A DNA stretch of 64,000 bases from Streptomyces sp. NBC_01451 (lineage in GTDB: Bacteria > Actinomycetota > Actinomycetes > Streptomycetales > Streptomycetaceae): contig NZ_CP109479.1 of the NCBI RefSeq assembly GCF_036227485.1, positions 9,176,001-9,240,000 of the forward strand, read 5' to 3'. The translations under genes and the position numbers were made by a program. Below the pieces are notes generated by a model that searched no databases, was not told where the DNA came from, and saw only the letters and a list, made by a program, of their open reading frames with translations. Shown here piece after piece: positions 26,749-36,000 of the stretch. Numbering within the stretch: position 1 is the stretch's first letter; every line of letters starts with the position of its first letter.

Positions 26749-27705
26749 GTGCGGGTCGGTGTGATGATCGGGCCGGAGCGTGGGGACTCCGCGCGCAAGG
26801 TCGCGCGGATGATCGACGACGTGACGTGGGCCGAGCAGGCGGGCCTCGACACCGCGTGGGTGCCCCAGATACCCACGGACTTCGACGCGTTGACAGCCGT
26901 CGCGCTGATGGGCGCGCGGACCGAACGGATCGAGATCGGGACGGCGGTCGTGCCGCTCCAGGCCCAGCATCCGATCGCCCTCGCCCGGCAGGCGCTGTCC
27001 GCTCAGGCGGCGACCGGGGGACGGCTGGCGCTGGGTGTCGGGCCCTCCCATCACTGGATCGTCCGGGACATGCTCGGGCTCCCGTACGAGCGGCCGGCCG
27101 CGTTCACCCGTGACTGCCTGGACGTCCTGGACGCGGCGCTGCGCGGCCCCGGCCCGGTCGACGTCGAGAACGGCACCTTCACCGTGCACAACCCCCTCGA
27201 CCTCGGCCCGGTCGGCCCGCTGCCCGTCCTGATCGCGGCGCTCGGCCCGGTCATGCTGGCTCTCGCGGGCGAGCGTGCCGACGGCACCGTCCTCTGGATG
27301 GCCGACGAACGCGCTGTCGCCGACCACGTCGTCCCGCGCATCACCAAGGCCGCCGAGGGCGCGGGCCGCCCGGCACCCCGGGTCGTCGCGGGCATCCCGG
27401 TGTGTCTGTGCCGGCCGACGGAGGTCGACGCGGCCCGCGAACGCGCGAACCGCATCCTCGGGGAGGCCGAGATCTCACCCAACTACCAGCGCCTGCTGGA
27501 CTACGGCGACGCCCGGGACATCGGCGACCTGTGCGCGGCCGGTGACGAGGCGGCCGTCCTGGCCCGGTTCCGCCGCTTCGCCGACGCCGGGGTCACCGAC
27601 CTGTCGGTACGGCTGCTGCCGATCGGCGAGGGCAGGGAGGAACTGGTCGCCTCCAAGCGCCGAACGCGGGAGATGCTGGCTGCCCTCGCGACGGAAGTGC
27701 GATGA
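26749..27705 (+). CDS. LLM-class (luciferase-like) F420-dependent oxidoreductase
   Basis: A 318-residue TIM-barrel protein of the luciferase-like family, with an N-terminal VGVMIGPERGDSA, IEIGTAVVPLQAQHP and RLALGVGPSHHWI. The GTG has TGGAGG upstream. Actinomycete members mostly use F420 for hydride transfer to alcohols, ketones or enoyl groups; FMN is the alternative. Its stop overlaps the next gene (ATGA). Confidence 0.88.
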   Translation: MRVGVMIGPERGDSARKVARMIDDVTWAEQAGLDTAWVPQIPTDFDALTAVALMGARTERIEIGTAVVPLQAQHPIALARQALSAQAATGGRLALGVGPSHHWIVRDMLGLPYERPAAFTRDCLDVLDAALRGPGPVDVENGTFTVHNPLDLGPVGPLPVLIAALGPVMLALAGERADGTVLWMADERAVADHVVPRITKAAEGAGRPAPRVVAGIPVCLCRPTEVDAARERANRILGEAEISPNYQRLLDYGDARDIGDLCAAGDEAAVLARFRRFADAGVTDLSVRLLPIGEGREELVASKRRTREMLAALATEVR

Positions 27706-28793
27706 GCCCCGGGCCGACGGCCGGACCGCTGGCGGGCATCCGTGTCCTGGAGGTCGGCCACATGCTGGCGGGCCCGTACGCCACGATGATGCTCGCCGAC
27801 CTCGGAGCCGAGGTCACGAAGATCGAGCCGCCCGGTGGGGACATCTCGCGGCAGGTGAGCGACGCCTACTTCGCCAGCCTCAACCGGGGCAAGCGCAGCG
27901 TCCGCCTGGACCTGACGACCGCGGCGGGACAGTACCGGCTCGGCGAACTCGCCGCCGACGCACACGCGTTGCTCGTCAACCTCAAACCGTCGGCGATCCA
28001 CCGGCTGGGGCTGACCTATGAGGCACTGCGGAAGTGGAACGAGCGGATCGTGTGCGTCGCGCTGACCGGCTTCGGGCTGGCCACGGGCGACGAACCCGCC
28101 TTCGACTACGTCGTCCAGGCCGCCACCGGAGTCGCCGCGCTCACCGGCGATCCCGACGGACCACCGACGCTGCCCGGCTACTCCGCCGCCGACAACTCGA
28201 CAGGCCTCACAGCGGCGTTGGGGTTGCTCGCGCAGATCGTCTCCGGTCGCGGCGGTCAAGTCGACGTGTCCCTGCGGGATGTGATGCTGTCGCAGCTCAA
28301 CTACCGTGCCTCGGCCTACCTCAACGAGGGCACCGAGCCCCGGCGCCTGCCGCTCGGCGCGCACTCGTACTACGTACCGGCGCAGCTCTTCCCCACCGCC
28401 GAGGGCCACTTGGCGCTGTTCATCACCCACGACGGGTTCTGGAAGACCTTCGCCGCGGAGGCGGGCGTGGGGGGATTCCCGACCATGGCCGAGCGGGCGG
28501 CGCGGCGGGAAGAGGTGCTGGCGGCGGTCACGGAGGCACTGGCCGGTGACACCGCCCAGGCATGGGAAGCCCGCCTGCGGCCCCTGGGCGTACCGGCCGC
28601 CGCCGTCCGCACGCTGCCGGAGGCGCTGGCGGCCACACCCGAGGCCGTGGTGACGGCCGGTGACTACCGCCTGGTCCGCAGCCCGGTACGGATCGCGGGC
28701 CACCAGCCCGACTACCGGCCGCCCCCCGGGCTGGGCGAGCACGACGGTCCTGTCCTGCGCGGCTCCGTTGAGAGCGAGGCCGTCGAGTCATGA
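27702..28793 (+). CDS. CaiB/BaiF family CoA-transferase
   Basis: A 363-residue class III CoA-transferase with VLEVGHMLAGPYATMMLADLG-like entry, IEPPGGD, LNRGKRSV and Asp in AFDYVVQAATG. It may load CoA on an acid or act as an acyl-CoA racemase. ATGA overlaps on both sides put it in the mutase operon. Confidence 0.9.
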   Translation: MSPGPTAGPLAGIRVLEVGHMLAGPYATMMLADLGAEVTKIEPPGGDISRQVSDAYFASLNRGKRSVRLDLTTAAGQYRLGELAADAHALLVNLKPSAIHRLGLTYEALRKWNERIVCVALTGFGLATGDEPAFDYVVQAATGVAALTGDPDGPPTLPGYSAADNSTGLTAALGLLAQIVSGRGGQVDVSLRDVMLSQLNYRASAYLNEGTEPRRLPLGAHSYYVPAQLFPTAEGHLALFITHDGFWKTFAAEAGVGGFPTMAERAARREEVLAAVTEALAGDTAQAWEARLRPLGVPAAAVRTLPEALAATPEAVVTAGDYRLVRSPVRIAGHQPDYRPPPGLGEHDGPVLRGSVESEAVES

Positions 28794-29245
28794 GAGGCGA
28801 GGACCAGTTCCATCTCGGCATCGTCGCCGAGGACTTCGAGGAGACACTGGCCGGCCTGTCGGCGGCGTTCGGATACGGGTGGTGCGCGGAGATCACCGGC
28901 CCGCTGACCGTGACCCTGCCGACCGGCGAGGCCGAGGTGCGGCTCAGCTGCGTCTACTCGCGGACCTCACCCCGGCTGGAGATCCTGCGCAGCATCCCCG
29001 GCACGCTCTGGGAGGCGGCGCCCGGCGGGGGAGTCCATCACGTCGGCTACTGGTCCGACGACGTTGGCGCGGACTGCGCCGGACTCGCCGGCCTCGGATA
29101 CACGGTCGAGGCGTCCCGCATCGGCTCCTCCGGGTCCGACTTCGCCTTCCTGCGCGGTCCGGGCGGAGTCCTCGTGGAACTCGTGGACTGGGCGGCACAG
29201 CCGATGCTGGAGAAGTTCTGGGCCGACGGAGGGAGCGGAACATGA
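28790..29245 (+). CDS. VOC-family protein (glyoxalase/epimerase-like)
   Basis: A 151-residue protein with two beta-alpha-beta3 modules. Likely metal ligands are His8 (FHLGI), Glu in LEILR, His in VHHVGYW and Glu in LVELVD, the set of methylmalonyl-CoA epimerase and related VOC enzymes. In an operon with a B12 mutase it may epimerise the acyl-CoA product or substrate; this is inferred from context. ATGA overlaps with both neighbours. Confidence 0.87.
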   Translation: MRGEDQFHLGIVAEDFEETLAGLSAAFGYGWCAEITGPLTVTLPTGEAEVRLSCVYSRTSPRLEILRSIPGTLWEAAPGGGVHHVGYWSDDVGADCAGLAGLGYTVEASRIGSSGSDFAFLRGPGGVLVELVDWAAQPMLEKFWADGGSGT

Positions 29246-30075
29246 ACACCGTGGGCATCGCCACGGGCGCCGGGCGCGGTATGGGACTGGCGTGCGCGCG
29301 GCGCCTGGCCGGCACGGTGGACACACTGCTGCTCGTCGACCGGGACGAGGAGACCGTGACAGCGGCGGCGAAGGAACTGGGAGATACCGGCGGGGGCGCG
29401 GCCGTCGAGCCGTTCGTCCTCGACATCACCGACCGGGACGGCCTGGCCCGGCTCGCCGCCCGCACCGCCGGGGCCGGCACTCTGCGCGCCGTCGCCCACG
29501 CCGCCGGCATCTCGCCCACGATGGCCGACTGGCGAACCATTTTCGCGGTCGACCTGGTGGGCACGGCGCGGCTCGCCGAGGCCCTGCGCCCGCTCGCCAC
29601 GGACGGCACGGCGCTGGTGTGCTTCGCCTCGATGGCCCCGCTCCTCGGCGGCCTCGAAGCTGATCCTGCCGTCGCCGCCGTCCTGGACGACCCGCTCGAC
29701 GACGCCTTCCTCGACCGGCTCCACGACGCCCTGGGACCGTCCGTCGAGGACAGCGGCACCGCCTACGCCTGGGCCAAACACGGGGTACACCGTCTCGTCC
29801 GGCGGGAGGCGCTGCGGCTCGGCCCGCTCGGCGCCCGTGTCTGCTCGGTCTCGCCCGGTGTCATCGACACTCCGCAGGGCAGGCAGGAGGCGGCGAACCA
29901 GCCGACCATGGACGCGCTCGTACGCCGGTCCGCGACCGGCCGCCCGGGCCGCGCCGAGGAGGTCGCCGCCGGGGTCGCCTTCCTGCTCTCGGCGGAGGCG
30001 AGCTTCATCACGGGCATCGACCTCCTGATCGACGGCGGCGCCTGCGCGGCGGTGCGAGGCGGGGCGGGGCGGTAG
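29242..30075 (+). CDS. SDR family oxidoreductase
   Basis: A 277-residue SDR with TGAGRGMG, HAAG (in place of NAAG), a long insert around residues 120-165, Tyr-x3-Lys in YAWAK, and SPGVIDTPQGRQE near the C-terminus. This form resembles short-chain dehydrogenases with hydroxysteroid-like substrates. It ends the mutase operon before the bidirectional terminator. Confidence 0.88.
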   Translation: MNTVGIATGAGRGMGLACARRLAGTVDTLLLVDRDEETVTAAAKELGDTGGGAAVEPFVLDITDRDGLARLAARTAGAGTLRAVAHAAGISPTMADWRTIFAVDLVGTARLAEALRPLATDGTALVCFASMAPLLGGLEADPAVAAVLDDPLDDAFLDRLHDALGPSVEDSGTAYAWAKHGVHRLVRREALRLGPLGARVCSVSPGVIDTPQGRQEAANQPTMDALVRRSATGRPGRAEEVAAGVAFLLSAEASFITGIDLLIDGGACAAVRGGAGR

Positions 30076-30092
30076 GACACACACCGGAAGTG

Positions 30093-30135
30093 CCGGATGC
30101 CGGCCACCGAGCCCCGCCCGGTGGCCGGCATCCGG
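30093..30135. terminator. bidirectional hairpin terminator
   Basis: A 16-bp perfect stem (30093-30108 with 30120-30135) lies between converging SDR genes. Confidence 0.75.
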
Positions 30136-30145
30136 CGTTCGCTCC

Positions 30146-30898
30146 TCAGCCGACCGACTCCGAGCGCTGCACGGTCCCCGTGATCCCGCCCGCGTCCTGC
30201 CCGGCCAGCAGCACCGCGGCCCGGCCCATCGCCTCCGGCGGCTCCACCATCTCCGGCGGGATCTCCCGGCCGCCGCCCGCCGCCTGCCACCCCTCCGTCA
30301 GGACGATCCGGGACGGGGCCAGGCAGTTGACGGCGATGTTGTCGGCCCGCAGGTCCCCGGCGAGCCCGAGGTAGAGGCGCTCCACGGCGGCCTTGGACAC
30401 CCAGTACGCGTTGGCACCCCGGTCGGTCGTCCCGACCCCGGTGGTCGTCACGGCGACCAGCGAACCGCCGCCGCGTTCCCGGACGTAAGGGATCACGGCC
30501 CTGGTGACGAGGAAGACGCCCGTCAGATTGACGTCCAGGCACAACTGCCAGCGTTTCAGGGGCGTGGACTCGACCGGGCCGAGCCACAGCACCCCGGCGT
30601 TGGCGATCAGGATGTCGATACCGCCGAACTCGGCGACGGTCGCCGCCACGGCAGCCTCCACCGACTGCTCGCTGCTGACGTCGCAGGGCACGGCGAGCGC
30701 CCGCCCGCCCGCCTTGGTGATGCCGTCGGCGACCGAGTGGATCGTCCCCGGCAGCCGGCCCTCCTCCTCGGAGCGGGCGGCCACCGCCACCGACGCCCCG
30801 GCCTCCGACAGGGCGACGGCGACCGTTCGCCCGATGCCCCGGCTGGCCCCGGCGACGAACGCGACCTTTCCCGTCAACGAACCACCGGCGCCGCTCAC
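30146..30898 (-). CDS. SDR family oxidoreductase
   Basis: A 250-residue SDR with AGASRGIG at residues 17-24, NAGV, and Tyr-x3-Lys in YWVSK; the C-terminus lacks the usual DGG and ends in a short unusual tail (VQRSESVG). The GTG overlaps the stop of the next SDR upstream (GTGA), so the two are coupled. It oxidises or reduces an unknown intermediate. Confidence 0.88.
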   Translation of the reverse strand: MSGAGGSLTGKVAFVAGASRGIGRTVAVALSEAGASVAVAARSEEEGRLPGTIHSVADGITKAGGRALAVPCDVSSEQSVEAAVAATVAEFGGIDILIANAGVLWLGPVESTPLKRWQLCLDVNLTGVFLVTRAVIPYVRERGGGSLVAVTTTGVGTTDRGANAYWVSKAAVERLYLGLAGDLRADNIAVNCLAPSRIVLTEGWQAAGGGREIPPEMVEPPEAMGRAAVLLAGQDAGGITGTVQRSESVG

Positions 30899-31659
30899 TT
30901 GGGCGGGAACCTGAGCGCTCCGTCGAGGCGGATGACCTCGCCGTTGAGATAGCCGTTCTCGCAGATGTGCTCGACGAGCGCCGCGTACTCGGGGGAGCGG
31001 CCCATCCGCCGGGGATGCGGAACCTGGGGACCCCAGTAGGCCTCCAACTGGTCGCCGGCCTTGCCGTAGGCCGGTGTCAGGAAGGTGCCCGGTGCGATGG
31101 TGACGACCCGGACGCCGAGCGGGGACAGGTCACGGGCGGCCACCAGCGTCATGCTCACGACCCCGCCCTTGGCCGCCGCGTAGGGGAGTTGGCCGATCTG
31201 GCCCTCGTACGCGGCGATCGAGGCGGTGTTGACGATGACCCCCCGGCCGCCGTCTTCTCCGGGCTCCTGCTTGGCGATGGCGGCGGCGGCCAGGCGCAGC
31301 ACGTTGAAGACGCCCGTCAGATAGACGTCGATGGTCTTCCGGAAGCCGTCGAGGCTGATCGGTGTGCCGTCCCTGCCGAGCAGCCTGCCGCCGCTCGCCG
31401 GGCCGCCGTGGCAGTCCACCGAGATCCGCAGCGGGCCGGCCGACTCCGCCTCGGCGAGCGCCGCCAGGACATCGTCCTCGCTGGTGGCGTCCGTCCGTAC
31501 GTAGCGCACGCCGAGCTCCTGCTCCAGCGCCTTGCCCCTGTCGTCGGCGAGGTCGGCGACGACCACCTTCGCTCCGGCTCCGTGCAACCGGCGGACGGTG
31601 GCCTCGCCCAGGCCTCCCGCCCCACCGACGACGACTGCTGAGCTGCCACTGATCTGCAT
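30895..31659 (-). CDS. SDR, 3-hydroxyacyl-CoA dehydrogenase type II-like
   Basis: A 254-residue SDR with VVGGAGGLG, the asymmetric insert after residue 100 ([11 protein letters not shown]), [14 protein letters not shown], Tyr-x3-Lys in YAAAK, and [14 protein letters not shown]. These are features of the 17-beta-HSD10/type II 3-hydroxyacyl-CoA dehydrogenases. The ATG at 31659 has GAGAGG upstream. It would oxidise a 3-hydroxyacyl-CoA. It is divergent from the ligase at 31714 across a shared operator. Confidence 0.9.
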   Translation of the reverse strand: MQISGSSAVVVGGAGGLGEATVRRLHGAGAKVVVADLADDRGKALEQELGVRYVRTDATSEDDVLAALAEAESAGPLRISVDCHGGPASGGRLLGRDGTPISLDGFRKTIDVYLTGVFNVLRLAAAAIAKQEPGEDGGRGVIVNTASIAAYEGQIGQLPYAAAKGGVVSMTLVAARDLSPLGVRVVTIAPGTFLTPAYGKAGDQLEAYWGPQVPHPRRMGRSPEYAALVEHICENGYLNGEVIRLDGALRFPPK

Positions 31660-31698
31660 CAAGGTTTTCCTCTCTTGCAAGCAGGGCTCTAGTCAGAT

Positions 31699-31713
31699 GA
31701 GAATAGCATTCTC
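31699..31713. promoter_or_regulatory. exact operator abutting ligase start
   Basis: GAGAAT-AGC-ATTCTC exactly, in the gap between divergent genes. Its last base touches the first ATG of the ligase (31714), so ligase transcription may be leaderless or the true start may be at 31726. Confidence 0.75.
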
Positions 31714-33159
31714 ATGAATATAACCATGCTTCTGGAGATGGCGAGCTCGGCCGGAGACAGGGTGGTGGTGACGGCGGACGGCCGTTCCCTGACCGCCTCG
31801 CAGCTGCTGGACCGCGCCCGGGCCGCCGCACACCGCTTCCGGCGCCGTTCGGCCGTCCTCTACCTGGGCGCCAACCATCTCGCCCACCCCGTGGCCCTGT
31901 TCGGCGCGGCCCTGGCGGGAGTCCCCTTCATCCCCCTCAACTACCGCCTCGGGGAACACCAGTTGGCCCGGCTCCTTGATCGCCACCCGGATGCCCTGGT
32001 GCTGCACCCCGCCGACCTCGACGCACTCCTCGAAGCCGGGCCGGAGAAGGGTGAGGGCTACGACGCGGCAGCCCCGCAGGACCAGGACGCAGTAGCCGTG
32101 GTGCTCTACACCAGCGGGACGACGGCCGAGCCCAAGGCAGCCCTCCTGCGCCACCGTCATCTGCTCGCCTACGTTTTCAACACCCAGGAGTTCGGCTCGG
32201 CCGAACCCGACGCCGCGACGCTCGTGGCGGTGCCCCCGTACCACGTGGCCGGCCTGATGAACCTGCTGACGAACCTCTACTCGGGGCGCCGGATCGTGTA
32301 CCAGTCCGCCTTCGAGGCGTCCGAGTGGCTGGCGACCGTCCGACGCGAACGCGTCACCCACGCGCTGGTCGTCCCGACGATGCTGGCCCGCATCGTCGCC
32401 GAGGTCCCCGACGGCGCCACGGCCGGGACACCGACGCTGCGCAGCCTGGCGTACGGGGGCGCCCGCACCCCGCGACCCGTCGTCGAACGGGCGCTGCGGG
32501 CCTTCCCGGACACCGGTTTCGTGAACGCGTACGGCCTGACCGAGACCACGTCCTCGATCGCCGTGCTCGGCCCCGACGACCATCGCGAGGCACTGGTGTC
32601 CGACGATCCGGCGGTGCGTGAACGGCTCGGCTCGGTGGGGCGGGCCCTGCCCGGCGTCGAGATCCGGATCCGCGCCGAGGAAGCCGACGAGCCGGTCCAA
32701 GCCGGCCGTACCGGGCTGGTGTTCGTGCGCGGGGAGCAGATCTCCGGTGAGTACGGCGGACGCGCCGCAGCGCTGGACGGCGACGGCTGGTTCGCCACCC
32801 GGGACCGGGGGCGGCTCGACGCCGACGGCTATCTGTTCATCGAGGGGCGCGCCGACGACACCATTATCCGCGGCGGCGAGAACATCGCCCCGGCCGAGAT
32901 CGAGGACGTCCTCCTCACCCATCCCGGCATCGTCGAGGCGGCGGTGCTCGGGCTGCCCGACCCCGAATGGGGGCAGCGGATCGTCGCCGTGCTCGTCGGG
33001 GAGGGCGACCCGGAGGAGATCCGTGCCTGGGCCAGGGAACGCCTGCGCTCCGCCAAGACGCCCGACACCGTCGTCTTCCGCGCCGAACTGCCGAAGACCG
33101 ACACCGGAAAGCTGCTGCGCCGCACCCTGCTCGCCGACCTGGAGACCACCCATGCCTGA
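31714..33159 (+). CDS. AMP-forming acyl-CoA ligase (3)
   Basis: A 481-residue ANL enzyme with YTSGTTAEPKA near residue 133, NAYGLTETT, RGGENIAPAEIE, and C-terminal TDTGKLLR with the lysine. The WFATRDRG motif is a slightly altered form of the usual WxxTGD. The first ATG touches the operator, and two in-frame ATGs at 31726 and 31738 are alternatives. It is coupled to the thiolase by an 8-base overlap, which suggests activation of an acid followed by thiolytic cleavage further on. Confidence 0.88.
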   Translation: MNITMLLEMASSAGDRVVVTADGRSLTASQLLDRARAAAHRFRRRSAVLYLGANHLAHPVALFGAALAGVPFIPLNYRLGEHQLARLLDRHPDALVLHPADLDALLEAGPEKGEGYDAAAPQDQDAVAVVLYTSGTTAEPKAALLRHRHLLAYVFNTQEFGSAEPDAATLVAVPPYHVAGLMNLLTNLYSGRRIVYQSAFEASEWLATVRRERVTHALVVPTMLARIVAEVPDGATAGTPTLRSLAYGGARTPRPVVERALRAFPDTGFVNAYGLTETTSSIAVLGPDDHREALVSDDPAVRERLGSVGRALPGVEIRIRAEEADEPVQAGRTGLVFVRGEQISGEYGGRAAALDGDGWFATRDRGRLDADGYLFIEGRADDTIIRGGENIAPAEIEDVLLTHPGIVEAAVLGLPDPEWGQRIVAVLVGEGDPEEIRAWARERLRSAKTPDTVVFRAELPKTDTGKLLRRTLLADLETTHA

Positions 33160-34297
33160 AGCAGTCATCGTGTCCGCCCTGCGCACTCCCGTCGGCACCG
33201 CCTTCAAGGGCACGCTGCGCGACACCACGGCCTTCGACCTGGCCCATCACATCGTCGCCGCCGCAGCCGCCACGGACGGAGTGGAAGCGGCCCTCATCGA
33301 CGACATCGTCCTCGGCGAGGGTCTGTACGGCGGTGGAGTCATCGCCCGGCACGCCGCCGTGACCACCGGTCTCACCTGGGTGCCCGGCCTCGCCCACAAC
33401 AGGCACTGCGCGGCGGGCCAGGCCGCAGTCCAGAGCGCGGCGGCGAGCATCCGCGCGGGCATGGACGAACTCGTCATCGCCGGCGGCGTCAACTCGGCCT
33501 CCACCACGCCGCGTTCGGTGACCAGGGTCGACGGCGAGTGGGAACCCTGGATGTCCCCGACCCACCCGGCGCGACCGGACGCCCCCAACACCGACATGTC
33601 GATCACCGTCGGCTGGAACACCGCCGTCCGAGCGGGTCTCAGCCGCGCCGAGATGGACGACTGGGCGCTGCGCTCGCACCGCAACGCCGTACGCGCCATC
33701 GACGAGGGCCGTTTCGAGGCCGAACTCGTCCCGATCGACACTCCGCACGGTCTCTTCGCCGTCGACGAGCACCCGCGCCGTGACACGAGCGCGGAGAGGC
33801 TGGCCGCGCTCAAGCCGCTCCACCCGGAGATCGAGGGATTCAGCATCACGGCAGGAAACACGGGCGGCGCTAACGACGGCGCGGCGGCCCTGGTCATCGC
33901 CAGTGACCGTCTCGGCCTCCCGGCTCTCGGTACGGTCCGGTCCTGGGCGTCCGTGGGCGTCGACCCCGCCGACATGGGCCTCGCCCCGGTGACCGTGATC
34001 CCCAAGGCCCTGAAGCGCGCCGGGCTTTCACTCTCCGACGTCGACCTCTTCGAGATCAACGAGGCCTTCGCCGCCGTACCCGTGGCCGCCGTCAAACAAC
34101 TCGGGCTCGACCCGGACCTCGTCAACGTCAACGGCAGCGGCTGCTCGCTGGGTCACCCGGTCGCCGCCACGGGCGCCCGGATGCTGGTCACTCTCGTGCA
34201 CGAACTGCGGCGGCGCGGCGGCGGGATCGGCGTCGCCGCCATGTGCGCGGGCGGGGGGATGGGCTCGGCCACGGTGATCGAAGTACCGGCGCCGTAG
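33152..34297 (+). CDS. thiolase (acetyl-CoA acyltransferase)
   Basis: A 381-residue thiolase. It has the acylated cysteine in NRHCAAGQ near residue 91, NEAFAAVP, His in GHPVAATGAR, and Cys in MCAGGGMG. It cleaves a 3-ketoacyl-CoA with CoA. It converges on the thioesterase at 34319, with a 21-base gap. Confidence 0.93.
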   Translation: MPEAVIVSALRTPVGTAFKGTLRDTTAFDLAHHIVAAAAATDGVEAALIDDIVLGEGLYGGGVIARHAAVTTGLTWVPGLAHNRHCAAGQAAVQSAAASIRAGMDELVIAGGVNSASTTPRSVTRVDGEWEPWMSPTHPARPDAPNTDMSITVGWNTAVRAGLSRAEMDDWALRSHRNAVRAIDEGRFEAELVPIDTPHGLFAVDEHPRRDTSAERLAALKPLHPEIEGFSITAGNTGGANDGAAALVIASDRLGLPALGTVRSWASVGVDPADMGLAPVTVIPKALKRAGLSLSDVDLFEINEAFAAVPVAAVKQLGLDPDLVNVNGSGCSLGHPVAATGARMLVTLVHELRRRGGGIGVAAMCAGGGMGSATVIEVPAP

Positions 34298-34318
34298 GCC
34301 GAACCGACGGCAGACCGG

Positions 34319-35116
34319 TCACTTGAAGCGGAGCAGGGCTTCCTGCGCGTACGAGGCGACCAGGGAGCCCTCTTCGGTGAGGACGTCACCGAGTCCGTAG
34401 CAACGGCCGTGTGCCAGCAGGGGGCTGTGCTGGCGCAGGAGCAGCCAGGTGTCGGTCCGGAAGGGCCGGTGGAAGCGGACGGTGTGCGCCGTCACAGCCG
34501 AGGTGAACGCCGTGTTCGCATCGTGCTGACCGACCCCTTCGACCTGGCGCAGCGCGGTGCCGATGAGGCTCAGATCGGTGGCGTACGCCATGAGGGCGGG
34601 GGCCGGTCCGGGCCCGACGGCCGGGGTGCGCATCCAGAGCTCGTACTCGGGCGCCTCCGACCCGGGCGTGTCCAGGGCGGTGGCCGCCCGGGTGTCCCAG
34701 GGCAGCAGATCCAGGTGCACGGCGTGCTTCTCGCCGGGTACGGCGGGGACATGGAACGGTGTCTGGTGCTCGGGCCCGTCCTCGACGGCGTGCATCGACA
34801 CCGAGGCGGTGGCCATGACGCCGGGGGACTGGCGGGCGACGATCCCCAAGGTCGCGAAGGCGGAGCCCTGGTGATGGCGCGTCACCTCGTAAAGGACGGG
34901 CTCGTCGGGTCGCCCCGCGCGCGGGAAGAGGGCGTGTACGGACTTCACCGCCTTGTCCGGGCAGGCGAGTTCGGCCGCCCTGACGAACTGGCCGAGCAGC
35001 TGCCCGCCGAACAGCCGGTGATGGCCAAGGTGTTGGTTGGTGCCCTCGAACTGCGAGTCCCCGTCGATGGGACGCAGGTCGAGGCAGGCGAGGAGGTCAC
35101 TCCAGAGATCCGTCAC
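34319..35116 (-). CDS. tesB: acyl-CoA thioesterase II
   Basis: A 265-residue double hot-dog thioesterase of the TesB family, with FGGQLLGQFVRA, SVHALFPRAG and ATASVSMHAV. The C-terminal hot-dog includes HTVRFHRPFRTD. The GTG at 35116 has GGGAG five bases upstream; longer forms would translate the 11-bp tandem repeat at 35130-35169, so the short form is favoured. It frees acids from CoA, perhaps to recycle CoA. Confidence 0.88.
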   Translation of the reverse strand: MTDLWSDLLACLDLRPIDGDSQFEGTNQHLGHHRLFGGQLLGQFVRAAELACPDKAVKSVHALFPRAGRPDEPVLYEVTRHHQGSAFATLGIVARQSPGVMATASVSMHAVEDGPEHQTPFHVPAVPGEKHAVHLDLLPWDTRAATALDTPGSEAPEYELWMRTPAVGPGPAPALMAYATDLSLIGTALRQVEGVGQHDANTAFTSAVTAHTVRFHRPFRTDTWLLLRQHSPLLAHGRCYGLGDVLTEEGSLVASYAQEALLRFK

Positions 35117-35129
35117 AGGGGCTCCCGGG

Positions 35130-35169
35130 CATGAGGCAGACATGAGGCAGACATGAGGCAGACATGAGG
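35130..35169. repeat. 11-bp tandem repeat, about 3.6 copies
   Basis: The unit CATGAGGCAGA repeats at 35130, 35141, 35152 and (partly) 35163, in the gap between the acyl-CoA dehydrogenase and thioesterase genes. Confidence 0.85.
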
Positions 35170-35209
35170 TGCACAGCAAGCAGGCGTGAGGCTGATGCGA
35201 AGGCGGCTG

Positions 35210-35998
35210 TCAGAGTTGAACCAGGCGCGGCGCCGACCGCCCCTCCCGTACGAGCGTCCCCGCCTCCCGCGTCAACTCCCGTGCGCTGCCCAGCAGTCCG
35301 TCCAGCACGAGCGCCCGCCGGACGTGCCGGTGCAGATCGTGCTCGGCGGTGAAGCCGATCCCGCCCAGGACCTGCTGACAGTGCCGGGCCGCCGTCAGCG
35401 CCGACCGCCCCGCCGCGGCCTTGGCCAGCAGTGCGCCGAGGTCGTCGTCGGCGGCCACGAGGGTCGCCTCGGCGCCGTCGAGGGCGACGAGCGTCTCCGC
35501 GAGCCGGTGCCGCACGGCCTGGAAGGAAGCGAGAGGGCGGCCGAACTGGGTGCGGTCCAGCACGTGCGAGCGGGCCAGCGCGAGCATCGCCCGCCCGGTG
35601 CCCACCAGCCACCAGCCGAGCGCCCGCCGACCCGCGCCGAGCGGAATCGGCTCCCCGGCAGGGCCCACCCGCAACGGCAGTTCACCGTCGAGACAGACAC
35701 CCGGTGCCCCGCGCCCGCCGCGCTCCCACACCACCCACGAACCGCCCGCGTACGGCAGCGGCGGTGTGCCCCCGAGCGGGCGGCCGGCCGCGTGCAGTAT
35801 CACGTCGTTGAGGAGCGGGGCGTGGGCGCCGGTCTCGCCGAGCAGCCGGAAGACGAGCGGGACCGCGGCCTCGGGGACCTCCGTCAGCAGGTCGGCCCAG
35901 CCGAGGCCGGCCAGTGAGGCGTCGAGCGCCGGACCCGTGGCCGTCGTCATCGCCTTGTGGAGGGTCGAGGAGAGCAGGTCCCGTTCGGCGGCGTCCAT
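35210..35998 (-). CDS. acyl-CoA dehydrogenase, short (beta-like) subunit
   Basis: A 262-residue ACAD-like chain, much shorter than the usual 380 residues. It has the C-terminal helical bundle (RTQFGRPLASFQAVRHRLAE, and QVLGGIGFTAEHDLHRHVRR) but a reduced N-terminal part. It starts 2 bases after the stop of the full-length ACAD. In steroid catabolism such short and long ACADs form alpha2beta2 enzymes that share one FAD site per pair; the arrangement here fits. Confidence 0.87.
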   Translation of the reverse strand: MDAAERDLLSSTLHKAMTTATGPALDASLAGLGWADLLTEVPEAAVPLVFRLLGETGAHAPLLNDVILHAAGRPLGGTPPLPYAGGSWVVWERGGRGAPGVCLDGELPLRVGPAGEPIPLGAGRRALGWWLVGTGRAMLALARSHVLDRTQFGRPLASFQAVRHRLAETLVALDGAEATLVAADDDLGALLAKAAAGRSALTAARHCQQVLGGIGFTAEHDLHRHVRRALVLDGLLGSARELTREAGTLVREGRSAPRLVQL

Positions 35999-36000
35999 GG

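Noticed and set aside
34997..35179. Thioesterase start at 35179 or 35143.
   Set aside because: These would translate the tandem repeat into a Cys-rich tail foreign to the family; GTG 35116 has the ribosome site.
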